Assembly (NCBI GenBank): GCA_005223185.1 | Contig: NJBN01000002.1 | Coordinates: forward strand, 186,001 to 250,000 | Origin: a candidate division LCP-89 bacterium B3_LCP | Lineage (GTDB): Bacteria; Electryoneota; B3-LCP | Length of the DNA stretch: 64,000 nt | Reading direction: 5' to 3' | Part shown: piece after piece, positions 28,032 to 36,913 of the stretch | How the letters are laid out: every line of letters begins with the position of its first letter | Position numbering within the stretch: position 1 is the first letter of the stretch | The notes under the pieces: model-generated | The model's database searches: none | Told to the model about the DNA's origin: nothing | What the model saw: the letters and a program-made list of their open reading frames with translations, nothing else | Position numbers and translations under genes: made by a program

Positions 28032-29692
28032 CCTCTTCACGAATGAAATTGTTGATACTGGGTTTAGATGGCTTCGATCCGGATCTTTTCGCCATCTGGA
28101 AGGATCATCTGCCAAACCTGGCGCGGCTGGCTGATAATGGTTTCTTCGCCCGCATCAATTCCACCACGCCCCCCATGACTTTCCCTGCCTGGTCAACCTT
28201 TTTGACCGGTGTCAACCCCGGAATTCACGGAATATTCGATTTCACGGAACGTAAGGAAGACCGCCTGAGCGTCCGTTTTATCAACGCTACCCACCGGCGT
28301 GTGCCCAGTTTCCTGCGAGTTGCTTCCGAAGCTGGATTCTGTGTGGGATCGGTCGGTATTCCCACCACCTACCCTCCCGAACCGTTAAATGGATTTCAGA
28401 TATCCGGCTTTGATTCACCACTCCCTTCCAAAGCGGATGCTTCCTATGTGTATCCTCAGGAACTTGCTGCTAAGATAAACCGCAAAGCAGGCGGGTATCA
28501 TTTCGGGAATTTCAACGAAAGCCGCATCGGTCCCGGGTGGCACCGAACAGTATTAAAAAAGCTGGTGCAGGGACTTGATCGCAAGAAGAAATTAGTGGAA
28601 TTACTATTGCGGGAATTTTCTCTGGACTGCTTAGTCCTGCATGTAGGAGAGACCGATACGGTCGGTCACCATTTCTGGTCCTTCAACGATCCGGAATCCC
28701 CGCGCTACGTTCACACCGATGATAAAACGCTTTCCAATGCCATCTTCACGATATATCAAAAGGCAGACGAACTCTGTGGGGATGTAATCGCCGCCTGTAA
28801 TCCTGAAGCCGTGTTGGTCGTCAGCGATCACGGGATGGGGGGGACTTCAGACAGAATGCTCTACCTGAATAAGTTTTTGGCGCAGCACAACCTGCTGGAG
28901 TTCTCTGCTGAGGACAGCCGTTCACATCAGATGAACCACCTCAAAAAGTTGGGGATGAAGTGGATTCCCTATCATTTGCAGCGGCACGTCTTCCGGATTG
29001 CCAATGGAAAGATTGCTTCGAGAATAGAATCCACCCAGCGCTTCAGCGGTATTGATTGGTCAAAGACATACGCCTACAGTGAAGAACTCAATTACTTTCC
29101 TTCCATTTGCCTGAATCTACAAGGGCGGGAAAAATACGGAATCGTTCCACCGGCAGAATTCGATCAGACGATTAAGCGGGTCAAGGAGATCCTACTGAAT
29201 TGGGAAGATCCTGAAACAGGAGGAAAAGTCGTTGCCGATGTGTTGCGCAATGAAAACGTTTACCAGGGTAAAGAAACCATCAATGCACCGGATCTCTTGC
29301 TTACATTAAATCAACCGGATGGTTATAATTACGCTTTGGGAAGGAGCACTACTAAAGAATGCACATCTCCCTGGCGCAAATTAAGTCCTGATGAATATAT
29401 AGGCTATAAGGGCGGAACCATGAACGGTTCCCATCGCCAGAAAGGAGTCCTTCTGCTTAATGCAGGCGGCGCTGATATCCCTTTACGCGAAGATATTTCT
29501 CTGCAAGACGTTGCACCGACAGCACTGGCGTTGTTAGGTCTTAAAGTCCCTGAATGGATGGAAGGAGTGAACTTATTTAGCGAGACATCACCTGCAAGCG
29601 GTGAGATCCCCAAAAGCGAATCAACAAAACATTATTCACCCGAACAGGAACAGGATTTGCAGGATAAATTGCGTCAACTGGGCTATCTGTAA
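28028..29692 (+). CDS. alkaline-phosphatase-superfamily phosphodiesterase-like protein, third copy
   Basis: A 554-residue protein with the type I phosphodiesterase layout. LGLDGFDPD is the first metal motif, Thr51 in PPMTFPAW the predicted nucleophile, VSDHGMGG the second metal motif, and NGSHRQKG a late His. It lacks a signal peptide and ends in LRQLGYL, matching the tails of 20416, 24125 and 26115. It is translationally coupled to the upstream sulfatase-fold gene by a 4-base overlap. This makes joint action in one pathway likely, though the substrate is not evident. Confidence 0.8.
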   Translation: MTSSRMKLLILGLDGFDPDLFAIWKDHLPNLARLADNGFFARINSTTPPMTFPAWSTFLTGVNPGIHGIFDFTERKEDRLSVRFINATHRRVPSFLRVASEAGFCVGSVGIPTTYPPEPLNGFQISGFDSPLPSKADASYVYPQELAAKINRKAGGYHFGNFNESRIGPGWHRTVLKKLVQGLDRKKKLVELLLREFSLDCLVLHVGETDTVGHHFWSFNDPESPRYVHTDDKTLSNAIFTIYQKADELCGDVIAACNPEAVLVVSDHGMGGTSDRMLYLNKFLAQHNLLEFSAEDSRSHQMNHLKKLGMKWIPYHLQRHVFRIANGKIASRIESTQRFSGIDWSKTYAYSEELNYFPSICLNLQGREKYGIVPPAEFDQTIKRVKEILLNWEDPETGGKVVADVLRNENVYQGKETINAPDLLLTLNQPDGYNYALGRSTTKECTSPWRKLSPDEYIGYKGGTMNGSHRQKGVLLLNAGGADIPLREDISLQDVAPTALALLGLKVPEWMEGVNLFSETSPASGEIPKSESTKHYSPEQEQDLQDKLRQLGYL

Positions 29693-29699
29693 TAAGACC

Positions 29700-30938
29700 T
29701 TGATCGATCCCTTAAAAATAGCCATGGTGGCAGCGTGCCCCTTTCCGACCTCGCAGGGTTCGCAGGTGTTGATCCGAGAACTGTCGCAAGCGTTGGTCAA
29801 GCGTGGGCACGATGTGCATGTTGTAACTTACCACTTCGGTGAAGATCAGGAATGTCCTGATTTGAAGATCCACCGTATTCCGAAACTTATCCGTTACAAT
29901 AAGTTCCGCTCAGGTCCGGCGTTGCGGAAACCGATCTTAGATCTGCTGTTAGCCTGGAAACTGAATCAGGTTGTCAGAGATGAAAAAATTCAGATCATCC
30001 ATTGCCATAACTATGAAGCGCCCGTTTCAGCGCTTCCCGTTCGTCTCTTTCGCAAGATACCAGTTGTGTACCACAGTCACAACACAATGTCGGATGAATT
30101 CTACACCTATTTTCGGCTGAAATTCCCGCAGAAGCTGGCAAAATATGCCGCCTATCTGATGGATCGTTTCATCCCACGATCGTCTGACTTTGCTATTGCT
30201 ATCAACCGCAGAGTAGCCAAATTCTTAATGGATATGGGAATGCCGCCATCCAGGGTCAAGTTCATTCCGCCTGGCATTGATTATGGTCTTCCTGTCGATG
30301 CACCCGATCCTGACCTGCGCGAAAAATATGGAATGGGATCTGGCCCACTAATTGTCTATGCCGGTAATCTAGACGGTTACCAGCGCCTGGATCTTCTTCT
30401 GGAAGCTCTTTCTGAAGTATTTAGGGAAAACCAGCATGCCAGATTAATCGTAATGAGTAGTTCCGATCCCGGACCCTTTCTACGCGACGCTAATAAAAAT
30501 GGAATTAGTGAAAAAATCGTCATCCTTAAGGATCCTGCATTTGCATTGATAAGGGAGGTCATGGCGCTGGCAACCCTGGCGGTGAACCCTCGTATATCCT
30601 GGTCAGGTTATCCCATAAAACTGCTAAACTATATGGCTGCGGGTTTGCCTGTGGTAGCTTTTGAAGGGGCTGCTCCGGCGATTGAAGACGGCATTAACGG
30701 AGCACTTGCACCACCGCTCGATACGCGTGCCTTCGCATATAAGATTAACAATCTATTACGACAATCCCACCTGGCAGCCAAACTCGGTGAAGAAGCAATG
30801 AGAACTGCCGTTTACGACCACGACTGGAACGAAATAGTTGAGGATATTGAAGATATCTACGCCAAACTCTTAGGTCTTGGGATCGTATCCCCTTCATCAA
30901 AGAGTTTTAGCGATAAGAGATTAATGACTGCAGGTTGA
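29700..30938 (+). CDS. GT4 family glycosyltransferase
   Basis: A GT-B glycosyltransferase. The N-terminal domain (LKIAMVAACPFPTSQGSQVLIRELSQAL) is the acceptor side. The C-terminal domain has VYAGNLDGYQRLDLLLEA and the E-x7-E-like nucleotide-sugar motif around KLLNYMAAGLPVVAFEGAAPAIEDG. The frame stays open upstream into the preceding gene, but the family normally begins just before KIAMV. I therefore choose TTG 29700, 7 bases after the upstream stop. ATG 29724 would cut the first strand. It probably adds a sugar to the lipid-linked intermediate. Confidence 0.85.
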   Translation: MIDPLKIAMVAACPFPTSQGSQVLIRELSQALVKRGHDVHVVTYHFGEDQECPDLKIHRIPKLIRYNKFRSGPALRKPILDLLLAWKLNQVVRDEKIQIIHCHNYEAPVSALPVRLFRKIPVVYHSHNTMSDEFYTYFRLKFPQKLAKYAAYLMDRFIPRSSDFAIAINRRVAKFLMDMGMPPSRVKFIPPGIDYGLPVDAPDPDLREKYGMGSGPLIVYAGNLDGYQRLDLLLEALSEVFRENQHARLIVMSSSDPGPFLRDANKNGISEKIVILKDPAFALIREVMALATLAVNPRISWSGYPIKLLNYMAAGLPVVAFEGAAPAIEDGINGALAPPLDTRAFAYKINNLLRQSHLAAKLGEEAMRTAVYDHDWNEIVEDIEDIYAKLLGLGIVSPSSKSFSDKRLMTAG

Positions 30939-31032
30939 TTTAGCAACATTCTCAAGGAATTCATTTAAGTGTGCTTATTTAAAACCCTCTTATATGGGAA
31001 TTGAAGAAACTTCTGAAAATTATATAATTATC

Positions 31033-31061
31033 TTGACTTTTGCTTTTTTTAATAGTAACTT
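31033..31061 (+). promoter_or_regulatory. sigma-70-type promoter for the Wzc-like gene
   Basis: TTGACT (31033-31038), 17 bases, TAACTT (31056-31061), in the AT-rich 178-base gap before the start at 31117. The -35 is strong and the -10 weak. Confidence 0.4.
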
Positions 31062-31116
31062 ATTTGATAAGATGGATTAAAATGACAGGGATCCGTTTTG
31101 TTCGAGGGATACTAAG

Positions 31117-33258
31117 ATGGAAATCAAGCACGTTTGGGACATCCTCGTACGTAGGAAATGGTTGATTATTCAAGGATTCGTGGTGATCTTTGGTATCATC
31201 ATGATTGCCACATTCTTGAAACCGAAAACCTACCTCGCAGAATGTAAACTGGTTATGGAAGGCGAAGGTACGCAAGAAGCTCTACTACGAAGTATGGGGC
31301 TCGAATCAGTTAGCGAAATGCTATTCTCAGCCAACCTCAATCAGACCTCATCTATGATTGAGGTCGAAACAGCTAAGATGATGAGCAAGCCCATTCTCGA
31401 TAGAGTTTCACAAAAACTGGACTTACGAGAACCTGATGGCAGCTATACGCCTGGTCCAAGCTTGGTTCTGATTTCGGGAACGTTTCAATGGTATGCGTTG
31501 CGCGGCTTAAAGGTGAAACCTTCAAAAAAATCGCCGATTTTGAAGATTCAAGGGTATTCACCCAATCCCCAGGAAGCGCTCGATATGTCCAATACCTTAT
31601 CAGAAGTCTATCTGGCAGAAGACGTCGCTCGCAAACATCGCGAAACGGCTGATGCAGCCAGGTTCGCTGATGAACAGTCAAAAATTGCCAAGCGAGATTG
31701 GAATGAAGCGAAACGTAAACTGCGCGAATTCCAGGAATCCGAACATGTCGTGGACGTCTCCGCTGAAGTCACCACTCTGATCGGACAGATAGCCGAACTG
31801 CGCGCCCAGCAGAATATGATGAACCTGTCTTTAGAGGAAATCTACGCAATGGAGTCCTCCTTTGGAGGGCAGACTTCCTTAATTGGTGGTAGTACCATTT
31901 CCAATCAGAATCAGATAGCCTACCTGAAGTCGGAACTCGCGAAATTGGAAGCGGAACTTCAGGGCTCCTTGAGTAAATATACCGAGAGTCATCCGACTAT
32001 CATTGCTATGAGGGAACAGACCATTGATCTGCAGAAGAAATTACTGCAAGAAAAAGATGTCTATCAACAATCGGAAGAAGCGAGATTCGGTGAGCTGCAA
32101 TCACAGATAGGTGATTATCAGAACATTCTTCGTGAATTCCCCTCGAAGCTCTACACACTGGCTCAATTGCAATTGGCTGCGAACACCTCTGAACAGCTAT
32201 ATACGATGCTGCTCGATATGAAATATCGCTTGAATATCACCAAAGCGATGCAAATTTCCAACATAAACATAATTGAACCGGCCTGGAAAGCGAAAGTCGA
32301 TTCGCCTAACATAGAAGACAACATGATTATTGGCGCTGTCCTGGGATTGATATTTGGGCTCGGCTTGGCTATTCTCATCGAATACTTAGACGATTCTGTG
32401 AAAGACGCCGATGCCATTCAGGTGCAGCTTGGTTTGCCGTTATTGGGAAATATTCCTTTAATGAACCGCAAAGAATATCCACTGATCGTCGGAAATGGAG
32501 AAGCACCCGAAAGGAAATCCCTCTATTTCCTGCGAGAAGCCTACAATATACTTTCCCATAATATTAAGTTGGGTAGTTTGGATGAAAAGGTCAAGAGCAT
32601 AATGGTGACGAGTTCTATCCCTGAAGAAGGCAAGAGCTACATCTCCACAAACTTAGCCATCAATTTTGCTCAGCAGGGTAAAAACGTTCTGCTGGTGGAT
32701 AGCGATTATCCGCGCCCCTCTATATATAAGATCTTCGGGCTCGAAAATGAGATAGGTCTGACCGAAGTCATCTTAGGTGAGGCTTCTCTGGAAGAAGTGC
32801 TGAAACCCTCAGGCATCGATCACCTCTGGGTTATGACCACCGGTCCAAAGCCTCCCAGCACCACGCAATTGTTTGAATCGAACCAGATGAAGGAATTCAT
32901 CAGGGAAGCTGAGAAGCTGTTTGACATTGTTCTCTTCGATACGCCGCCGGTGTTTTCACTTAACGATCCTGTAGTCTTGGGAGCGCTTACGGATCGCACT
33001 ATCGCCGTTGCTGCTGCTGGTGAAATATCCCGGCAGATGTTAAAACAAGCCATTGAAACACTCCAGCGCGGTAACAGCCGTCTTTTGGGTGTTGTACTCA
33101 ACAAAGTTCAGATGGAAGGTACGCATTACTACTACTACTACCATTCCTACAATAAACTCGATGAGGGCGGTTTTAGAAAATTGGCAGCCAAACCGCTGGC
33201 TCTGCTGGGTATAAAGAAAAAGTCGAGTCGTCGGCGTTATCGCCACAAGCCAGTTTAG
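31117..33258 (+). CDS. Wzc-like polysaccharide co-polymerase with tyrosine autokinase domain
   Basis: A 713-residue inner-membrane protein. A membrane segment at ~15-35 is followed by the Wzz-type chain-length domain with coiled-coil (~160-370), a second membrane segment at ~400-420, and a cytoplasmic BY-kinase domain. Walker A is SSIPEEGKS (~498-506; usually PGEGKS, so one Gly is replaced by Glu). Walker A' is VLLVDSDYPRP (~525) and Walker B is VLFDTPP (~603). A tyrosine cluster HYYYYYHSY at ~671 fits the autophosphorylated tail. It would control chain length and export with the Wza-like protein at 17694. An intrinsic terminator follows directly. Confidence 0.87.
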   Translation: MEIKHVWDILVRRKWLIIQGFVVIFGIIMIATFLKPKTYLAECKLVMEGEGTQEALLRSMGLESVSEMLFSANLNQTSSMIEVETAKMMSKPILDRVSQKLDLREPDGSYTPGPSLVLISGTFQWYALRGLKVKPSKKSPILKIQGYSPNPQEALDMSNTLSEVYLAEDVARKHRETADAARFADEQSKIAKRDWNEAKRKLREFQESEHVVDVSAEVTTLIGQIAELRAQQNMMNLSLEEIYAMESSFGGQTSLIGGSTISNQNQIAYLKSELAKLEAELQGSLSKYTESHPTIIAMREQTIDLQKKLLQEKDVYQQSEEARFGELQSQIGDYQNILREFPSKLYTLAQLQLAANTSEQLYTMLLDMKYRLNITKAMQISNINIIEPAWKAKVDSPNIEDNMIIGAVLGLIFGLGLAILIEYLDDSVKDADAIQVQLGLPLLGNIPLMNRKEYPLIVGNGEAPERKSLYFLREAYNILSHNIKLGSLDEKVKSIMVTSSIPEEGKSYISTNLAINFAQQGKNVLLVDSDYPRPSIYKIFGLENEIGLTEVILGEASLEEVLKPSGIDHLWVMTTGPKPPSTTQLFESNQMKEFIREAEKLFDIVLFDTPPVFSLNDPVVLGALTDRTIAVAAAGEISRQMLKQAIETLQRGNSRLLGVVLNKVQMEGTHYYYYYHSYNKLDEGGFRKLAAKPLALLGIKKKSSRRRYRHKPV

Positions 33259-33274
33259 CTATCCGTGGAATTTG

Positions 33275-33303
33275 AACGGGGGGTGTAAAACCCCCCGTTT
33301 TTT
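33275..33303 (+). terminator. intrinsic terminator after the Wzc-like gene
   Basis: AACGGGGGG (33275-33283) pairs perfectly with CCCCCCGTT (33291-33299) around a 7-base loop and runs into six T (33298-33303). It lies 16 bases after the Wzc-like stop codon and only 7 bases before the next start codon. Confidence 0.85.
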
Positions 33304-33310
33304 GCGTCTA

Positions 33311-35311
33311 ATGAAAAAGTCCCTCCTGCCACTTATCCTCCTCATTGCTACTGTAATAAGAATCGCCTGTTTTATCAGCTTCCAGGACACACCGGTAATA
33401 CAAGTCCCCATCATCGATTCCGAATATTACCATCAGACAGCTTCTGATATTATATCAGGCGATAGCGGGGATGGGGACGTCTTCTTTATGGCGCCTCTTT
33501 ATCCTTTTATACTGAGCCTGTTTTACCGTATATTGGGCGTAAATCCCCAGGTAGCTGTGATATTCCAGATAATTGCCGGTGTAATCCTGGTATATCTGGT
33601 TTACCTGATTGGCATCAGACTTTTCAACCGGAAGGTGGCTTTGTTAGCAGCCTTGGTAGCCACGCTCTATAAACCGTTTATCTACTATGAAGAGGTACTG
33701 CTCACAGCTACACTGATCCTGATCTTAAATGCTTTCGTTATCCTGTTGCTTCTATCGGACAGAAGGAGAGCCCTATCGGATCTATCTGCTGGAATACTCA
33801 TAGGATTGTCAGCTTTAGCACGCCCGAATATTCTGCTTTTCTTAGCGCTGCTGGTGGTTTATTTTCTGCTTAAACTGAATCGCTCCCAGGTCAAACGTGC
33901 AGTGTTCGTACTGCTTGGGACTGTTGTTATTCTCTTACCGGTTGCTTTCCGCAATTACCAGATTAGCGGACACTGGGTGATCACCACTGCCGGCGCCGGA
34001 ATGAATTTCTTCGCAGGTAATAATTCGCAAGCGGAAGGAATTTACTGGGAAGCGCCCTTTATCAGGTCCGCTGAACCCGAATTCGAAAACCGCGATTACC
34101 AACTTGAAGCCTCCCGCTTAGCAGGACGTGATCTGGACATAGTTGAAACCTCTCGTTTCTGGTTGAGACAGGGATTAACTTTCATATATTCAGAACCTCT
34201 GATATATCTGAAATTGCTGCTTAGGAAATTCTTTCTCTTCTTCCACCGGACAGAAATTCCCAATAATCTTAGTATCTATGCCGGGCAGCATTTCTCTTCA
34301 TTACTGAGGATCATTCCATTTACGTTCGGTATTATTGCTCCACTGGGCATGGCTTTCTGGTTCATCAGTTTTCGTCGAATTAAAATAAAAGTTGTTCATA
34401 TATATGGTTTAACTTATCTGATTGCAACTTTAGCATTCTTCGCCGCTTCAGAATATCGACTCCCCCTGCTGTTGGTATTGATCCCCTTATCATGTGCTGG
34501 CTTTTTTCAGATCATTGATTACATTAAAGATGCCCAGTGGAAAAACGCTTCTGCTTTGATTCTATTTGTGGTATTATTCGCCTTGGTGATAAACATGCCC
34601 ACCCGCTTCACTGCTCATCTCACTTCCCCACGTATGGATTTCTTCAACTTAGGAAGCGTTCTACTAAAAACTAATCAGTATGAAGAGGCTGCTTCCATGC
34701 TGCAGGTGGCTCTGATTACTGATCCTGATTTTGCTGAAGCTCATAACGCTTTGGGGGATTGCTATCATGCTCTGGCGCTTCGTCAACAAGCCATCGAAGA
34801 ATTTCAGCGGGCAGGCTTGAATCCCCAACTGGAAATGCAGCTCCTCGATGCGGAGAACCTCCTATCTGAAGCCGAAATATTGGCAATGCAGAACAGATTT
34901 GGGGAATCACTTTTAATCTATGAAGAAGCCGTTTCCATCCATCCTGAGCCACCTGCATTTGCCTATTTCAATATGGCTTACGTCAACCTGCAATTGGGTG
35001 ATACCTCCCGCGCGTTAGATGAATTGACGTTAGCATCCCTCGCTGACCCTGATGAACCCCGCGTTCCCTACATGTATGGTCTCATATATGAAAATAGGAA
35101 TGACTGGGATGAAGCCTTACAACACTTCCTGCATGCCATGGAACTGAATCCTCGGTTCCATTATGCCCGTGCTCATGCTGCCTTAGCCAGCCTGGAACTG
35201 GGTGATCTTGATAGCGCCGCCCGCCTCATTGAACCTCTTGCCGGAAAGAACACCTCTGATCCGGAACTGACTGGCTTAGTTGAGCACATATCTTACCGAG
35301 TCGGTTATTAG
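33311..35311 (+). CDS. GT39-like membrane glycosyltransferase with C-terminal TPR domain
   Basis: About 666 residues from ATG 33311. A longer TTG start at 33272 would run through the terminator hairpin and is rejected. The N-terminal ~430 residues are polytopic, with an extracytoplasmic acidic motif (PIIDSEYYHQTASDI) and FFMAPLYPF as in PMT_2/GT39 proteins. Residues from ~443 onward form at least four TPR repeats (FNLGSVLLKTNQYEEAASML, AHNALGDCYHAL, AYFNMAYVNLQLGD, YARAHAALASLELGD). The TPR part may organise other proteins of the glycan machinery. No ribosome binding site is visible between the terminator and the ATG. Confidence 0.8.
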   Translation: MKKSLLPLILLIATVIRIACFISFQDTPVIQVPIIDSEYYHQTASDIISGDSGDGDVFFMAPLYPFILSLFYRILGVNPQVAVIFQIIAGVILVYLVYLIGIRLFNRKVALLAALVATLYKPFIYYEEVLLTATLILILNAFVILLLLSDRRRALSDLSAGILIGLSALARPNILLFLALLVVYFLLKLNRSQVKRAVFVLLGTVVILLPVAFRNYQISGHWVITTAGAGMNFFAGNNSQAEGIYWEAPFIRSAEPEFENRDYQLEASRLAGRDLDIVETSRFWLRQGLTFIYSEPLIYLKLLLRKFFLFFHRTEIPNNLSIYAGQHFSSLLRIIPFTFGIIAPLGMAFWFISFRRIKIKVVHIYGLTYLIATLAFFAASEYRLPLLLVLIPLSCAGFFQIIDYIKDAQWKNASALILFVVLFALVINMPTRFTAHLTSPRMDFFNLGSVLLKTNQYEEAASMLQVALITDPDFAEAHNALGDCYHALALRQQAIEEFQRAGLNPQLEMQLLDAENLLSEAEILAMQNRFGESLLIYEEAVSIHPEPPAFAYFNMAYVNLQLGDTSRALDELTLASLADPDEPRVPYMYGLIYENRNDWDEALQHFLHAMELNPRFHYARAHAALASLELGDLDSAARLIEPLAGKNTSDPELTGLVEHISYRVGY

Positions 35312-35335
35312 GGGTCTGAAACCTGCACAAAAAAG

Positions 35336-35364
35336 TTGACATTTAGCCATCTGGTATTTAGGTT
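35336..35364 (+). promoter_or_regulatory. possible sigma-70-type promoter for the sigma-54 activator
   Basis: TTGACA (35336-35341), 17 bases, TAGGTT (35359-35364), 48 bases before ATG 35412. The -35 is perfect and the -10 poor. Confidence 0.35.
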
Positions 35365-35411
35365 TATTTAATCGGATATTATAGAGTTTGATTGAATGTT
35401 TTGTTTCCATA

Positions 35412-36404
35412 ATGGCTTCTGACGTAATTGACACTGCTAACCAGCGCATGCGGGAATTGTACCGGATCAGTACAGAACGCATCGCGCGTGCAGCATCTTC
35501 GGTGCTAATCTTCGGTGAAAGCGGTACCGGTAAAGAACGCATGGCGGGATTGCTGCATGCCCACAGTCAACGGTCACGCAATCCCTTCATAAAGGTTAAC
35601 TGCGCGGCGCTGCCGGAAGGGATACTGGAAAGCGAACTGTTTGGTCACGAAAAGGGAGCTTTTACAGGCGCCATAGCACGCCGACAGGGCTGCTTTGAAC
35701 GCGCTCACACAGGTACTATCTTCCTGGATGAAGTAGCTGATTTGTCTCCGCTGGTCCAGGCGAAACTCTTAAGGGTCATTCAAGAACGAGAATTCGAACG
35801 AGTTGGTGGGTCTGCTACCATCAAAGTTGACGTTCGCATTATCGCCGCAACCAATAAGTTCCTCGAAGATGAGGTTAGAGGGGGAAAATTTCGCGAAGAT
35901 CTTTATTTCAGACTAAACGTCATTTCTATAGAGATCCCTCCACTGCGGGAACGAAAAGAAGATATTCCACTGCTGGCGGAAAAATTTTTAGAAAAGTTCT
36001 GCATAGAAAATCAGCGGAAACGTCAATACTTGACCTCTGATACTGAAGACTACCTACAGTGTTACCATTGGCCAGGAAATATTCGGGAGCTTGAAAATCT
36101 AATTGAACGCCTGACCGTTCTGGTTCCTGCAGATACCATAACCATCGAAGACCTGCCACGGGAAATTACCAATCCGGAACAATCCTCCCCAAATATTGGT
36201 ATTAATCATCCACCTACGCTTAAAGCTGCCAGAGAACAATTGGAACGGGGTATGATCGAACAGACGCTGGCGCGCTGCCGAGGAAACGTTACCGCTTCTT
36301 CCGCCATTTTGGGCATCGCCCGAAAGAACCTTCAGCATAAAATCCGTCAATACGGTATCGAACCAGCCCAATACCGCGGTCAGCGCGCCGATACCGAAGC
36401 TTGA
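35412..36404 (+). CDS. stand-alone sigma-54 enhancer-binding activator (AAA+ and Fis-type HTH, no receiver)
   Basis: About 330 residues from ATG 35412; a TTG at 35388 would add eight. The AAA+ domain begins almost at once with Walker A GESGTGKE (~35-42). The sigma-54 contact loop GAFTGA is intact (~83-88), followed by FLDEVADLS (Walker B) and FREDLYFRLNVI. The C-terminus has a Fis-type helix-turn-helix (RGNVTASSAILGIARKNLQHKI, ~290-311). There is no receiver, GAF or PAS domain, so control must come from a partner protein or from expression level, as with PspF. It stands directly upstream of the small-gene locus with a candidate -24/-12 promoter and is the likely activator. Confidence 0.9.
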   Translation: MASDVIDTANQRMRELYRISTERIARAASSVLIFGESGTGKERMAGLLHAHSQRSRNPFIKVNCAALPEGILESELFGHEKGAFTGAIARRQGCFERAHTGTIFLDEVADLSPLVQAKLLRVIQEREFERVGGSATIKVDVRIIAATNKFLEDEVRGGKFREDLYFRLNVISIEIPPLRERKEDIPLLAEKFLEKFCIENQRKRQYLTSDTEDYLQCYHWPGNIRELENLIERLTVLVPADTITIEDLPREITNPEQSSPNIGINHPPTLKAAREQLERGMIEQTLARCRGNVTASSAILGIARKNLQHKIRQYGIEPAQYRGQRADTEA

Positions 36405-36530
36405 TGATAGCCTATTCAACTCACCTTTAAGCTCCTTCTATATAAGTATTTACTGCCACCCAACAGGGACAACTTTTCCTGCAAGTGTAACCTTTTTGTT
36501 CCACTTTAGCATCCGATAGAAGTGATTTTG

Positions 36531-36559
36531 TTGACCCTGAAAATTATCGTATGTACAAT
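36531..36559 (+). promoter_or_regulatory. sigma-70-type promoter upstream of the FlgM-like gene
   Basis: TTGACC (36531-36536), 17 bases, TACAAT (36554-36559). The expected start of transcription is near 36566, just before the AAAGGAG at 36573-36579. The rest of the gap 36405-36530 shows no gene. Confidence 0.5.
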
Positions 36560-36584
36560 AATATCAATATATAAAGGAGCAATA

Positions 36585-36632
36585 ATGAACGTTCTGGGCA
36601 CTTTGGCAGAGTCTTTGCAAAGAATAAAGTAA
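36585..36632 (+). CDS. possible 15-codon leader peptide
   Basis: ATG 36585 has an excellent ribosome binding site, AAAGGAG at 36573-36579 with 5-base spacing, behind a good sigma-70 promoter. It reads MNVLGTLAESLQRIK and stops at 36630-36632, 15 bases before the FlgM-like start. Its body overlaps the candidate sigma-54 promoter, so both may not be functional. It could be a leader peptide or an accident. Confidence 0.3.
   Translation: MNVLGTLAESLQRIK
36604..36619 (+). promoter_or_regulatory. candidate sigma-54 (-24/-12) promoter
   Basis: TGGCAG-AGTCT-TTGCA (36604-36619): GG at 36605-36606 and GC at 36617-36618, the exact 12-base offset of the sigma-54 consensus TGGCAC-N5-TTGCA. Transcription would start near 36630, just before the FlgM-like gene at 36648. 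A sigma-54 activator gene lies immediately upstream, which strengthens the call. Confidence 0.5.
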
Positions 36633-36647
36633 AACAGGTCAAGAATC

Positions 36648-36911
36648 ATGTCCAAAATCAACCCATTACAGAGAGTTCCAGGACTACCAGATCAGGGATC
36701 TAACGACAAGAACCGCATCCATAGATCTGATAAGTCCTATAAAATGTTTGAACTGGATAAAGTGGAAATATCCAGAGAAGCCCGCGAAGTACAGCGCACG
36801 GAAAACGCTGGTGCGATCAATACCGGACACACGGAATTGACCAACGAAGCGCGTAAAATGGGTAACCAGTGGTATCTCGTCGGTTACCACATGCAATCTG
36901 TGAATAAATAA
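36648..36911 (+). CDS. small FlgM-like protein (candidate anti-sigma factor)
   Basis: An 87-residue hydrophilic protein. The block LDKVEISREAREVQR (residues 36-50) resembles the D-x-V-x-[IL]-S-x-x-A-x-x-[LV]-Q segment of FlgM, the anti-sigma-28 factor, and FlgM is of similar length. The rest is low in hydrophobic residues, as expected for an intrinsically disordered FlgM-type protein. It sits behind overlapping sigma-70 and sigma-54 promoter candidates, is followed by a strong terminator hairpin, and faces a minus-strand sigma-28 promoter. Similarity is by motif only. An anti-sigma function is an inference. Confidence 0.5.
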   Translation: MSKINPLQRVPGLPDQGSNDKNRIHRSDKSYKMFELDKVEISREAREVQRTENAGAINTGHTELTNEARKMGNQWYLVGYHMQSVNK

Positions 36912-36913
36912 AA

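Noticed and set aside
36481-36530. Second sigma-28 promoter around TCCGATAG on the plus strand
   Set aside because: The sequence 11 bases upstream does not resemble TAAAGTTT, so only a -10-like match exists.
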